Notes under the pieces: generated by a model
Told to the model about the DNA's origin: nothing
What the model saw: the letters and a program-made list of their open reading frames with translations, nothing else
Databases searched by the model: none
Shown here: piece by piece, positions 38,813-50,800 of the stretch
Numbering within the stretch: position 1 is the stretch's first letter
Layout of the letters: every line of letters starts with the position of its first letter
Position numbers and translations under genes: made by a program
Origin: Brassica napus
Lineage: Eukaryota > Streptophyta > Magnoliopsida > Brassicales > Brassicaceae
Length of the DNA: 64,000 nucleotides
Direction: 5' to 3'
Assembly: GCF_020379485.1 (NCBI RefSeq)
Contig: NC_063452.1
Span: 58,363,338-58,427,337, forward strand

Positions 38813-39283
38813 TTTTGGTGGCCTTTTATGGGGGGACCACTGAAAACTAATATTTTAACCTATGAACTTTTGTATAAAACCTTTTTCTTTTTGTTCGTTT
38901 GTTGTTGTAAAAGTAGATTTTAGTTTTTTTTTCCATGGATTTTTTCATTGGTGAAACATTAAATATTTTTTATACTTTTAAGAAACATTAAATAAAAATA
39001 TTTGAATTGATTGGTGAAAAATTATTGGAAAGTGTATAATAAAGTAAAAGAAAAATTAAATTATAAATATATATTGAATTCTTAATAAGCGTGAACACCT
39101 TAAAAAATCTTAATTTCGGGAACAGAGGGAATAATATTATTCATTAATTAGTTTTTGGTTATACAGAATGATTTGTAATATTATTTTTTTTTTGAACTAC
39201 GCACCTTAATCAGTTAAACTGGAAAATTGCAAATAATCCTTTACTTTTTCTTTTGGGTCAAACGATTGCAAATAATCTTAAAT

Positions 39284-39451
<168 letters not shown>

Positions 39452-40448
39452 GTCCGGTTCAGTCTTACTTTGTCTGTACCATTAGTGAGTGAAAGCCTCT
39501 CCATTTTCATGATTTATCACCGCACGGTCAAGAGCTGTACATTTTCAGTTTGGCCGCTGCTTCATCAAACCAAATCTATTAAAGCACCATCCCGTACCTA
39601 GCTCCGCTTTTGACATATTGAAGATTCCACGAGAAACTTGATTTGCTCCTCTTCTTCTAATCACCGGAGATCTCGTGCAGTTCATCAAACCTCCGTATAA
39701 CTCTTTCCTCAACAGATCCATCGCGTCTCTCGATTCATCAAACTCGCGTTCGATTCGATCCCCACGCCATTTGCTCGGAGAACTTAAAAACGGTACACAG
39801 TTTACAAAGGAAGATATCGGGTAGTTTAGTACAAAACGGCGAGATGTCTACGAAAAAAACTGAGCAAAGATAACGCTTTTTTTTGCTTCTTCTTTTTCTC
39901 CCTCCTGTTTTCGTGTAGTTTAGCGAGAGATGTCGAAGCAGGAGTGAGTAATAATAATAAACGACGCTGGGGGATGCTTCTGACACGTGTTATCTCGAAA
40001 AAAATACTCAATTTTCCGATGTGGAAATAACATGAGCCGTCCATTCCAAATGAGCTAAACTAATGTTAATAGTAAAATATATTATTTTCCCGAAACTTGG
40101 GTTAAAGAGGTTGGCCGCCCAAATAAAACTGTAGCGGCTATCGAGCGTGCCTTGCGCAATCCAAATCCGATAGAAATGTATATTGGGTTTTAAATGTATG
40201 ATGATACACTCAACCATGTAAATGTATGATACACTCAACCATATTGGCTTTTAAATGTATGATACACTCGACCATATTGGCTTTTAAATGTATCGAGCGT
40301 GCCTTGCACACTCTCAGTCAGACCAATCCAAACCAACGATTACAGAAATTCAAAGATGAAATGACGCTGCTAAAAAACAAAAAAAGTCACCATCAACCAT
40401 CTGCCATGTGCGTGAGACTCACTCTCCATGTATGTTTGTTTTGTTATA

Positions 40449-41099
40449 GACTTATTCTTGAGTTCACCCACCAATAAGATTGTGTTATTTCATATTCGAT
40501 ATCTTTTAAAAAAGAAAACAAAATATTGTCAAATTATATTATGTTTTTTAAATTAAAAGGTAAAATAAAATAATAAAAAAATACTAATTACAAAAAATAT
40601 ATTTTTAACGTCATCGGCAAAACACTAAACCCTAAATCATAATCCTAAACCCAAAATACTAAACACTAAACCCTTGGGTAAACCCTAAACCCTTGGATAA
40701 ATCATAAACTCTAAATCAATATCTCTAAACACTAAAACACAAAAGGGTTTAGGGTTTAGGATTTAGGGTTTAGAGTTTTAGTGTTTAGCGTTTTTTTATT
40801 TAGAGTTTAGGATTTATCCAAGGGTTTAGGGTTTACCCAAGGGTTTAGGATTTACCCAAGGGTTTAGGGTTTAGAGATTAGGATTTAGGGTTTAGTGATT
40901 AGGATTTAGGGTTTAGTGTTTGCTGAAAAAAAATTAATTTTTTTTCTGTAAATACTATTTTGTTTTATTTTTTTTTATTTTAAAAAAGTAATATAACTTG
41001 ACAATATTTTGTTTCCTATTTTAAAAGGTATCAAATTTGAAATAATGAAATCTTATTGGTTGGTGAACCTAGAGATTCACCCGAACCCAGGAATAACTC
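40449..41099. mobile_element. Mutator-like MITE with a telomere-like inverted core
   Basis: Terminal inverted repeats begin GACTTATTCTTGAGTTCACC on the left and, inverted, GAGTTATTCCTGGGTTCGGG on the right. The similarity continues inwards through CCAATAAGAT and TATCTTTTAAAA. A 9-base target duplication TTTGTTATA flanks it (40440-40448 and 41100-41108), as for Mutator-like elements. The core (about 40620-40925) has CCCTAAA-type units on the left and TTTAGGG-type units on the right, meeting near 40742, so the whole 651-base element is a large hairpin. It has no coding capacity. Copy A lacks it. Confidence 0.85.
40620..40925. repeat. Head-to-head telomere-like repeats
   Basis: CCCTAAAC-type units (40629-40735) are followed by TTTAGGGTTTAG-type units (40745-40920), with shared variants such as CCCTTGGGTAAA on one side and TTTACCCAAGGG on the other. 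It is the palindromic core of the MITE above. Confidence 0.9.
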
Positions 41100-41478
41100 T
41101 TTGTTATATGCCTCTTTTTTGTTTTGTAATAAGTGCATGTTGTTGTAAGAAAAGAAAACACACACAAGTGATGAATGGTGGAAATTGACGGCTGGGGTTT
41201 TGTTGTTCATTGGAGACTGAGAGTATTATAATTCCAGACATCATTGATTTTGTTTCATCCTCACCGTTCACGTTTTCAACCCTATAAATAAATTAATTAA
41301 TAACAGTCCTAAAACATATGCTGCCAACAAATACAATGAATGTTTGGTTTGCCAACGTAGTTAATTCACTAATTGTATTGCGGTAGTAGACAGGTTTGGT
41401 GGTCCCTACTTCCTAGTATATGAGTTAAAATTGAATAATATAACCACGGAAAACTAATATTTTAACCTATGAACTTTT

Positions 41479-42307
41479 TTTTTTCCGTCTAAAATTTATT
41501 AAAAGGCAAAGACCATAAAACGAAACCACAAGGTTACAAAGATAAAGCCCAGAAACACATGGGCGAACCAAACCGCAAAACCATTTTTGGGCCATAAGCC
41601 CATCATCCTAAACCCAAAGGCGCCACTTCATTCACTCAAGGTTCGTGAACGGGACGCGTGTCAAGATCCTCACTGCGAGGGACCACGCATCACCCGGCCG
41701 CCACGTGTTGACCGAACCACCATCAGAGAGGCACGCGTCGAAAGATCGAAGCCCCACCTCTTCACCGGTATGCAAACTACCGTCGCCACAATCCTCGGAA
41801 ATTCACCAGAAGTCGACAACCACTTCCGCCAGGATCAAAGAGAAAGCGCGACGAAACTCCACCCTGGAGCCCAAACCCGTTGAAGCTATTGATCTCGAAA
41901 CATCAATCTACGCTTTAAGAAACATCAAACGTCTACGATCGAACCAAAATCAACAAGGATATTCAGAACGAGAGTCGATTGGACAAAGGAAAAGCAAAAA
42001 CGTAGATCGAGAACTGGTTCCAGATCAAATCGGAGAAGAAGCCGGAGAAAGGACGGTTCTATCAGAACCACCGCTTTCCCGGAGACGATCGCCAGCGAAA
42101 TCCGGTGCTATTAGAGCCACCGTTTCCCGGAAACGAAAGCTGGCGACAGCGGTGTAAAAAGTATCACCGCTTCCCAGAATTAAGCTCGCTAACCGGAGAT
42201 AAAATTGATTGAACCTCCGGAAGAGATTTCATCTCGATCCTTCCTCTGTGACTGATTTTAGAGAGAAGACAGAGCAAAAGGAGAGAGAAATCTTGTGTAA
42301 GTTATAT
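41479..42307 (-). mobile_element. Internally deleted LINE copy
   Basis: Perfect 14-base duplications ACCTATGAACTTTT flank the insert (41465-41478 and 42308-42321). A T-run follows the left copy, which is the poly(A) tail of a minus-strand element. The 3' end reads CCTTTTAATAAATTTTAGAC before the A-run, as in plant LINE tails. The 5' part (from 42307 down) is a GC-richer leader starting near GATTTCTCTCTCCTTTTGCT. About 0.83 kb remains and no reverse transcriptase is present. The empty site is preserved in copy A near 38860. The plus-strand frame at 41645-42157 is antisense to the element and probably meaningless. A processed pseudogene would leave the same hallmarks and cannot be fully excluded. 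Confidence 0.75.
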
Positions 42308-42704
42308 ACCTATGAACTTTTGTATAAAACCTTTTTCTTTTTGTTCGTTTGTTGTTGTAAAAGTAGATTTTAGTTTTCTTCTTTTCCTGCTTGGTTTAAT
42401 GCTAAGGCATCCCCATTCAATAATAGTATTATTCATTTATTAATTTTTGGTTATACAGAATGATTTGTAATTTTTTAAACTGGAAAATTGCAAATAATCC
42501 TTTCCTTTTTCTTTTGGGTCAAACTGTTGCAAATAATCTTAAATTGGAGAGATAGAGAAAGAGCTCTCATTCATTTTGAACACTGTTATAAACCAAATGA
42601 TGATCGACCATGGACCAGCTCGTACTGCAGGCCCAATCCGGGACAGTGGCGGAGGCACATGGAGTAACAGGGGGGTATCACTACAAGAAAACAGGGGGAT
42701 TCTG

Positions 42705-43115
42705 ATGGCCGAAATCGTCGGAAATTCGTCGGAATCGGTCTATTCCGACGAATTTCCGACGAACCCGTCCGTCGGTATCGTTTCGTCGGAAAAAAAAAAT
42801 TCGTCGGAATTTCGTCAGAAATTCCGACGACTTTCTGACGAATACCGAGAAACGTCATTCTGACGAACTTCCGACGATATTACGATGCGGCTACACGAGA
42901 CCAGAGTTCATCGGAAAACTACAATTCCGACGAACGTAGTTCCTCGGTTTATTCCGACGAACTTTGGGCGTCGGAATTTACCGACGGACATCGGTCGTCG
43001 GAATATACCGACGAACCACGTTCGTCGGTATATTCCGACGGAAATGAGTTTGTCGGTAAATTCCGACGGATATATGTCCGTCGGTATATTCCGACGACCG
43101 TTGTCCGTCGGTATA
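42705..43115. repeat. Subterminal repeats of the CACTA element
   Basis: At least twenty copies of TTCCGACGAA, CGTCGGAA and CGTCGGTATATTCC occur in both orientations, many forming back-to-back palindromes. Such arrays are the TNPA-type transposase binding region in CACTA elements. Confidence 0.9.
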
Positions 43116-43324
43116 TACCTTTTTTTTTTACAAATTAATTTTGCATTTTTATATATTTTTTGATATTAATAAATTTAAAAATTGGAAATTTAAAACTAAT
43201 AATATTATAAAATTTAAATTCATAAAACCCGAAATAGGAAAAAAACATTCATAAAGTTTAAAATTCATACAAACCGAAATAGAAAAAAAAAAACATTCCG
43301 AAAGTTTTATAAAGCCGAAATAAA

Positions 43325-44839
43325 CTAAGATGAACTCGAAGACATCAAACGATCTAGCTTCTGCATAATCTCGGTGTTGAACTTCTTCTGGGATGCCAAC
43401 TCAGCAAGGATAGTGGCATTCTCCGAACGGATAGTGGCATTCTCCGAAAGGATAGTGGTGTTCTGCTCCTCCAATGCCCCAATCCGTTCATCTTTGTCAT
43501 GTAGCTCCTCGAGAATCATGGGATCGGCATACGGAGCTTGCGAAGAAGATGCCGGATACGAAGAAGCACGACGGGCCAACCCAACTAAACGGCCTCCTTT
43601 CCTTTTAGGAACCGCCTACAAAAATATTTGAAGTAAGTAAATATGGACAAGTAAGTAATCGACATTATAAAAAAAATATATTAATAAAAAAAATTACCTT
43701 TTCAACCATCTCATTTATTTGCAATAGAGACAGGTTGGTTGAAGCTCCCGTGGAGTCGCCGTCATCAGAGAGAGGCTGAGATTGAGAAACTATCTCAGCT
43801 TCCACCAAATCAACTACACCTCTGATCACGGGGTCCTGAATTTGACTCGTCGTCTTGTTAGTGTGAGCCACCTTAATGAGTTGGAGACGATCAACGGGAT
43901 TACCGTCATTTGCTTCGATCTAAAAAAACCGCCATTATTAGCCCAAAAATATATAAAATATTTATTTAAAAAATATAAAGATAAATAATAATAAAAAACT
44001 TACAAGTTCATCCTCCTTAGTAGACATGGAGCAAGCGCCGAGGTTGTGCACATACATACCTTTCCCGCCACGATCGCTCTTCCGGTTCCTGGAGTTCCTA
44101 GAAGACGTCTCTGCAGTGTCTTCCCTCTCCCAATGAGCTATCAACTGCTCCCACACCCCCCCGTTGATGAACCGTGGCTTCTTGTTCTTCTGCCAAACTG
44201 TCTTCCACGCGTTTATCTGCTTTGTGTAAGAGTCCATGGCCTTTTCGTTGAATTTCTTACGGACTGTTTCCGTAAGATCGGAGTGCCAGTTGAACTCTTG
44301 CTACAAAACAAACACAATTTAATAAGTAAATATATGTAAAAAAATGTAAAAACTTAAAAAAAAATGAAGGGTTACTATACCGCAAACTGACGAAACCACA
44401 ACTCTCGTTCGTCGGAAGGGATCACACTCCACTTTGGATATCCAAAACGGAGCATGGAGTACATCATCTGGTTGATGCTCCGGCTAATGCCATTTTTCGA
44501 CTTGGTGAACCTTTAAAAAAAAATACAAGTTAGCAAGTTAATTAAAGCAAAAAATATAACGGTACAAATAAAAAAAATACTAACCAAGTGCTATGGCCTC
44601 GTCGTGGGTTGAGTTGGAGAAACGGGAGATGCTCTCGACCTGGTTGTTGAACCAATAGATGAACCGGCATGACCCCCGGATCCTGTTGAGCAGCAGCGTG
44701 AGGGGCAGCGTGAGGGGCAGAGGGAGCTGGAGCGGGAATATATGCGGGAACCGAGTCATGAGACGATACCGATGCACGGGAACCGCTCACCGAACTACGT
44801 CGAAGACGGGCTGCGGGGCGGGCTTCATCCTCGGCCCTA
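43325..44839 (-). pseudogene. CACTA TNP protein gene (Transposase_24, Ptta/En/Spm), 5' truncated
   Basis: Minus-strand exons can be followed as about 44839-44585 (Pro/Ala-rich, PAYIPAPAPSAPHAA, then QLNPRRGHSTW), 44515-44385 (FTKSKNGISRSINQMMYSML and RFGYPKWSVIPSDERELWF), 44301-44005 (QEFNWHSDLTETVRKKFNEK, INAWKTVWQKNKKPRFINGG, SMSTKEDEL), 43920-43697 and 43616-43325. The last has a coiled coil with ENATI repeats (EEQNTTILSENATIRSENAT) and a Ser tail. This is the plant transposase family that binds CACTA ends, not the catalytic DDE subunit. Internal exons look open, but no ATG precedes the first exon, which begins right after a splice acceptor. The original first exon is probably lost. Confidence 0.8.
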
Positions 44840-44924
44840 AAAAAAAAAAATTAACCCATCAAACATATTTTCATTTATATATTTACAAAAGGTTTTATAA
44901 ACGTTTTAAAAAAAACTATTAAAC

Positions 44925-45260
44925 CTTTTATATATATATATATATATATGTATACAAAATTATAAAAAATTTATAAATATAGAAAAATGTTGTTAAAAAT
45001 TTATAAATGAAGAAAAATGTTGTTAAATATTTATATTTTAAAAAAAAATGTTGTTAAATATTTATTAGTGGAAACTTAAAAAAAATATAAAAATTTTTAA
45101 AATTTTAAATTTTTTACTATACATGATTTACATATATATATATATATGTATACAAAATTATAAAAAATTTATAAATATAGAAAAATGTTGTTAAAATTTA
45201 TAAATGAAGAAAAATGGTGTTAAATATTTATATTTTTTTCAAAAAAACGTTTTTAAAAAT
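44925..45260. repeat. Two tandem AT-rich units of about 200 bases
   Basis: TATATATGTATACAAAATTA followed by TAAAAAATTTATAAATATAG and AAAAATG(T/G)TGTTAAA occurs at about 44931 and again at 45129. A short triplet of CAAAAAACGTTTTTAAAAAT (45240-45295) follows. It is non-coding and lies inside the CACTA/hAT insert. Confidence 0.8.
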
Positions 45261-45650
45261 CAAAAAACGTTTTTAAAAATCAAAAAACGTTTTTTATAAT
45301 CTGTCCCCAACTCATTTTGAAAATCACATGTAAAGTATTGACTAATTCTAAATATGCCCCCTCCTTTTTTTAACAAATCGGTCATTAGTTTTATGAATAG
45401 TTTTAATTATGCCCCCTGCAAACTTTTTCTCTAGCTCCGCCCCTGATCCGGGACATGATAAAGATAACCAGAGACTATGTGTTTATCTAGTATATATTCC
45501 ATGTATATCTGTAACATAGTGTTTATCCTTATCCTTATCTTGTTAGGATAAACATGACCTTATGACGGTCTAATACCTTGTATATATATGGACCTTCTAG
45601 TCGACAGTAATAATAACAGAAGTATTTCCCCAACACTTCATTTACAACAC

Positions 45651-45665
45651 GTTATCAGCACGACG
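45651..45665 (+). other. Possible primer-binding site of the Copia element
   Basis: GTTATCAGCACGACG begins two bases after the end of the 5' LTR (TTTACAACA ends at 45649), where reverse transcription is primed. The matching tRNA was not determined. Confidence 0.45.
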
Positions 45666-47171
45666 TTGCTCTCATAAACTCTAACCCTAAAAACCAGAAA
45701 TAAATCCGAGCAGTAAAAACCCTAATTCCCGACGAACTTCAAACAGCTCTATCCCTCAACTCCGGTGGATCCAAACGACGAGCCAGATACCAAATTAAAG
45801 CTCTTGACGAGACGAAGCCAACGCCGCTAAACCCGCATCAATCGGAGTTCGGACGCGCCCTCACGCTCAGCTACAATACAAGCGGAAAATTTGTTCCAGA
45901 AATCAAAATCTCTCTCAACCATATACCAGTCTCCTATTCCAACAAGCAGCAACAAAAACAATAATTCCGAGCAATCCATCAGCTAACCAGGAAGATCTCT
46001 AACTGATAGACCGATCAACCCATCAAAAGTTTTCAGGTATCATCGAAAACTCATCTAAAACCCATAAAAGTATTAAATACCCCCATCCGCAGCCATGTAG
46101 CTATATTTAGCAACATGTCTCTGCAAATAAAATAAAACCAGAAACCATAAACTCTTTAAAATCTCGAACCTGAACTTGTTTTGAACCTGTTCTTAATCTG
46201 AAACTGATTTTAAAATTGTTTAAAACTTTTCCTGATGATAGTTTCACATTAGAACTGTTTAGGATTGAAAGTTAAACATTTTTTTTTAAATCTGACTGCT
46301 ATATGTTGTAAGAAACCGACTGTTACTTGCTTAAACTTATCATTATTGTCCTGTTTAATGTTCTTATCTGATCTGAATCAACTAGAACTGTTAAGGACTG
46401 CATGTTACATAATTTTTTTTTTGAAAATCTGATCATGGTTTCATAAATTAATCCGAGGTTTTACCTCCTATTCTTGTCTGAGAAATTTGTTTTCCTGATG
46501 ATTGATAACGACTAGAACTTGATTAAGATTGAAAAAAAATATTTTTTTTTAATATTTAAAATCGAAATATGAGAGATATATCTGAGAAAATATATTTATT
46601 TTTAAATCGAAAAGTATATAATAAATTGCTTGAATAAATCAAATCTTCCTGATTTATTTTTTTTAAGTCACAATAATTTCTGATTTGATTATTTTTCGAA
46701 AAAAAAAATAATAATAATAAATATATGGTATATTTTTCGAAAACCCTAACCTGATTTCATGATTGAATTGGTTTGCTTGATTGCATATTGTTTGCATACT
46801 AATATTGCATACTGAACATGAAATCTCGACTGTTAGGGATATAGATCATTCATAGTTTTCAAGAAATCTGATCTGAACTGAAAAAAAAAAATCATTATAC
46901 TAAATGATCCGATCCAATGGGATGAAGAAAATATGGAACATTTTCCTGATCATCTAAGATAGAATCCCTAAAGGCCTTGAAACCTTGTGTTTGAAATAAG
47001 AGGACCTTAAATCTGAAAAATACATTGATCCACACCTTAAACCGTATGGTTTTAAGAAAATGCATCATTTAGAAATTTTTTTTCTTTTGGTCCGTGTGTG
47101 GCATTGATATGAAGCATGAAAAATTTCAAAAAGATTACTTGATTAAGACCTGTTTTGAATAATGATTTCAG

Positions 47172-47868
47172 ATGTCGAGTTTCATACCCTCAGATTACAA
47201 AGTCCTTGATCTCTCTGGAGATAATTATCTTGATTGGGATATAAACACTTCAGTCGTCTTGAAATCTAGAGGACTTGGGAAGTGCATCAAGTATGGCAAT
47301 GACACCCTTGCGTGTGAAAGACACAGAGCCATAATGATTATGCGACACCATCTCTGTGAGGACCTAAGAGACGAGTTTGGATATGTTAATGATCCTCATA
47401 ATCTCTGGTCATTTTTGAATTCTAGATTCTGTGAGCCATTGTTGCACGAATCCAAAAAAAATGGGAAGCTCTAAGGTTCCAGGATTATGAATCGTGGACA
47501 ATGATCACTCTGATCTTATGAGAACCACCTATAGTCTTAGACTATGTGGTGAATTGGTAACAAACGAGGATTTGTTAAACAAAACTCGTGACACATTCCA
47601 TTCAGAGGAAGTGTTGTTATCACATCAGGCCAAAGGTTTCACCACCTATTATGACCTGTTCTCATATTTATTAGACGTTGAGCAAAAGAAGCAGAAAAGG
47701 ATGGATAACATCAGACGGTTTAATGACATCATGGAGATATATTATGAAGTACTACACAGTGAGATGAAAATCCCTGAAGCTAATAAAGCCACATTTGATA
47801 AGAAGAGATCTGAGGAGGATTCCGAGTGGACACTCATGGACCATGAGGTCGGATTATACATTGAATAA
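47172..47868 (+). pseudogene. Frameshifted Copia gag-like gene
   Basis: The first frame (47172-47474) begins MSSFIPSDYKVLDLSGDNYL, then DWDINTSVVLKSRGL, a layout typical of plant Copia gag N-termini (L-DG-NY-WK-type). A stop after KKNGKL at 47472-47474 interrupts it. The same protein continues in another frame from about 47468 (WEALRFQDYESW, DLMRTTYSLRLCGELV, SHQAKGFTTYYDLFSYLLDV) and ends at 47866-47868. No CCHC zinc knuckle or protease follows. Confidence 0.7.
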
Positions 47869-50800
47869 TTTTCCGACATTCTGATTTTATGTTTTCATAT
47901 CTGATTTGATTTATTTTTTATTCATTTATGTTATTGAAATAATAAAAACGATTTTGTTTTTATATATTATCTTGTTTGGTCTTGCTTGATGATTCTTGAT
48001 TAAATAACAAATAAAACCTTAATAAAAGGATAATCAGTCCACTGATAGTTGATTTCATGCATGGTTTAACTTTACCTTGATTGTATAGGTTTAACTTTAC
48101 CTTCCTGCAATCACATAAAATCAATTGTTGGGTGTAGACTAATGAGTCAGTTCACTGATAGATTGATTTCTCGCATAGATTTAACTTCATCTTGATTGTA
48201 TAGGTTCAACTTTACCTTCCTACAATCACTTGAAATCAATTAATTGGTACTGATAATGGCAAAAGACATGACATTATTCAGACCCATTGAGTTATAAAGA
48301 AAAAAATTTCAATGTTTTCCACATTAAACCAGTGAGCAAAGAAAATACGATTCCTTTCAGATTTTTGAAAAATCGCCTAAAAGCATTATGAATGCCTATA
48401 CCCATATTTTCTACTGATTTATTCTATGCTAAGGATCAGTATGAAAGAGGCATAAAGCCATGGTAACCAGTATGGTTCACCACGAAATAAACACTTATGG
48501 CATGACCAGATTAGCCATCTTGATCCAAAACATGATAAAAATTAATTAAGGCACAAAAGTGATCCCATAAAATCTCACAATGTGTTATAAGTACACAAAA
48601 GGGAAAATCACTAAAATAATTAAGGCTCCACTGTCCTAAGCACTACGAAATTATGAGTATGTTCATGAGGGGGAGAGAGGACTAAAACCCACAGTCCATG
48701 ATCATATCATAAATTCGGATTCCATGGTTTACAACCATAATATACACGGCTGGAAAGCTTTAAAGCTCTCACTAATGGTACATCACCCACGTCCAGCCTA
48801 AAGCTTAAGGACATTATGTATATAAATATTGATTTACATCAGGCCGTACATGTAAGCATAGACATTCCCACCTCTGAATGATTAAGGGTCATAAACCAGA
48901 CATATACACAAACCATCTTAAGAAAATACGAATATTCCACCACATATATGTGTGCCATTTAAGATGGAACCTCAGATGAGGATTGAGAATATATATTAGA
49001 TAAATAAGACTTCCTCCACGAAACTATAATGTATCTTGTGCCAAACATGGATGATTTAATCAAGTGGCCAAGAACACAGATTACAAAAGATAGTAATCTG
49101 ATTATCCAACTTTGAAAGGAGAAAGTTATCAGGCTGATAAAGAGTAAAGAGTAAAAGAGAAATATAATGGTATCAACCATAGTTGTCTTGGCAAGATCCT
49201 CAGACCAAAGATTATGATCTAGACGTTCTAAAAGAATATGATCAAAAGATATAAAAGCTAGCAGAAATATATGCCAGACACACTGACCCGAAAAGAAAAA
49301 ATGACTATGTCATACCAGCTTAAGCACCACGAATTTGATGTCTAAGAGACACAATCAAGTTGCTACAATGTCTATTAGAGATAGACAAATAAGTTCCAAA
49401 TAATAAGGAACCTCGGAAAGTAATGAAAGGTGCTCAGAATCGTACAAATCCGAGTTCATAAGAGAAACCAGTTCAGACAGAGAAATAAGGTTGCGCAACC
49501 ACACATCTAAGGTACCATACCATGTAGTTTGGGACGCCAAACTGCAAGGTATAAAGGTCTTGGATAATAAGATCTCAAAATCTAATTAGATCATGTCTGG
49601 AACAGTATGAAACTAAAGATAAAGAGTGTTAACACCAAAGATGTATTTACATACATAAGAGCTCATAAAAGATTGTAGTACTTGGGATTTGAAGGATATA
49701 ACCTGAGGATCATGAACCCACATAGAGTACTCATAAAACCTATATAGGGACGTGGGGTGTTCAAAGAATTCAAAGTAATTATAAGACAGATGGACGTAGT
49801 AACCATGTACATACAGAAAAGCCATCTAAGAAAAAAACCAGTGAATGGATCTTGTGAGATAAAAAATTTCGTGAGATTAAAGGACATGAACACATGGTAT
49901 AGTGTGTCCATGTTCCTTCTAAATAACGTTCAAGTATAGCTTGATTACACAAGGATAATCACAAGGACCAAGAAACAATTTATAAAGAGATATGCTCCTA
50001 TATGGTGGATGCTACTACAGAAAATCAAGTTTAATTTTGTCTGGATATTTACTAAAGAAATAATGGTGTAGTAAGCAGCAAATGGATCACTGGATAAAGG
50101 TATCAACGTACCATAGAAATATGAGAAAGAAATTCTCATAGAACGAGCTTTGTTCCTAAGTTGTTTATGGATTGTAATATACAGCAGCTGTAAGTAATAT
50201 GAAAGACTAAGTATTTACTTAGTACAATCAGTCCATACAGAAAATATTATAATTCCTTGTGATCATAATAAAGACCAACTGAGAGAAAAAGTTTTAATGG
50301 TTCAAAGGTTCAATGATACAAGTTATCGATTGATTAAACAGGCTATGTTTTACATATGGAAAGTCTGTAGAAAAATCATAGCCGTGTGTGTGTGTGTCAG
50401 CACGCCTAAGTGAGAACCATAAACCAGGATAGTGACCAGAAGGATGTCTGGTCGTGGCTTAATGATTATAAGCATTGCTAAAGCAAGAAAAGATCGATAA
50501 CCATGTACAAAGGACATGAGTGTATGACTGCGAATTCATTGTGTGATGAGTTTCATTGCAGCAAATAATTATTGATGGTATGACCTTAGACACTCATGAT
50601 TATGAACGAATATAGACAAGGTCTATAGCTCAACATGGATCGACAAAAGAAAATAAAGAATGATTGGTTACAATGGATAAAGCCATTGGCACATACGAAG
50701 AGATATAAGTCCGAATGAACGAAAGATATGAAGTAAAGTTATTCGTATGTGTTCTGGGTCTATGACTCAATATATATTGAATGTCCACGTTTTGGGAAAG

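Larger units (their letters stand above)
39539..42583. repeat. Copy B of the tandem segmental duplication
   Basis: It matches copy A (36701-39447) landmark by landmark. It is broken by a Mutator-like MITE (40449-41099) and a LINE copy (41479-42307). Its right end was split from downstream sequence by the Copia insertion at 42584. A local triplication of a short unit (AAATGTATGATACACTC) sits at 40190-40270. Confidence 0.88.
42679..45290 (-). mobile_element. CACTA (En/Spm) element, one terminus missing
   Basis: The left terminus CACTACAAGAAAACAG (42679-42694) is the classic Brassicaceae CACTA end. It is followed by about 400 bases of short subterminal repeats and a minus-strand TNP gene. The matching CTGTTTTCTTGTAGTG end was not found before the hAT remainder resumes near 45290, and the TNP gene has no start codon. 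The promoter-side end therefore appears deleted. The right boundary is approximate. Confidence 0.8.
42644..45445. mobile_element. hAT-like element inserted in the 5' LTR
   Basis: An 8-base duplication ATCCGGGA flanks it (42636-42643 and 45446-45453); the 3' LTR shows the uninterrupted site. The ends are CAGTGGCGGAGG on the left and, inverted, CAGGGGCGGAGCTAG on the right. This terminus and the 8-base duplication fit the hAT superfamily. Only about 35 bases on the left and roughly 150 on the right belong to this element; the remainder is the CACTA element inside it. It is non-autonomous. Confidence 0.82.
42584..45649 (+). repeat. 5' LTR of the Copia element (split by insertion)
   Basis: The left piece is 42584-42643. 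The right piece is 45454-45649, after the 8-base duplication ATCCGGGA (45446-45453). A promoter-like TTGTATATATATGG lies at about 45578-45592, the LTR TATA region. Confidence 0.92.

Noticed and set aside
40620..40925. Ancient telomere-telomere fusion point
   Set aside because: The head-to-head arrays sit inside a 651-base element with Mutator-type ends and a 9-base target duplication, so transposition explains them.
41645..42157. 170-codon plus-strand frame
   Set aside because: It lies antisense inside the LINE-type insertion, shows no recognisable domain, and its openness follows from GC-richer leader sequence.
42705..43115. CRISPR-like repeat array
   Set aside because: Repeats are short, palindromic, unevenly spaced and adjacent to a CACTA terminus in a plant genome; they are transposase binding repeats.
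48960..49200. Copia integrase/reverse transcriptase remnant
   Set aside because: Resemblance to pol is faint and crosses many stops in several frames, too weak to annotate as a domain.
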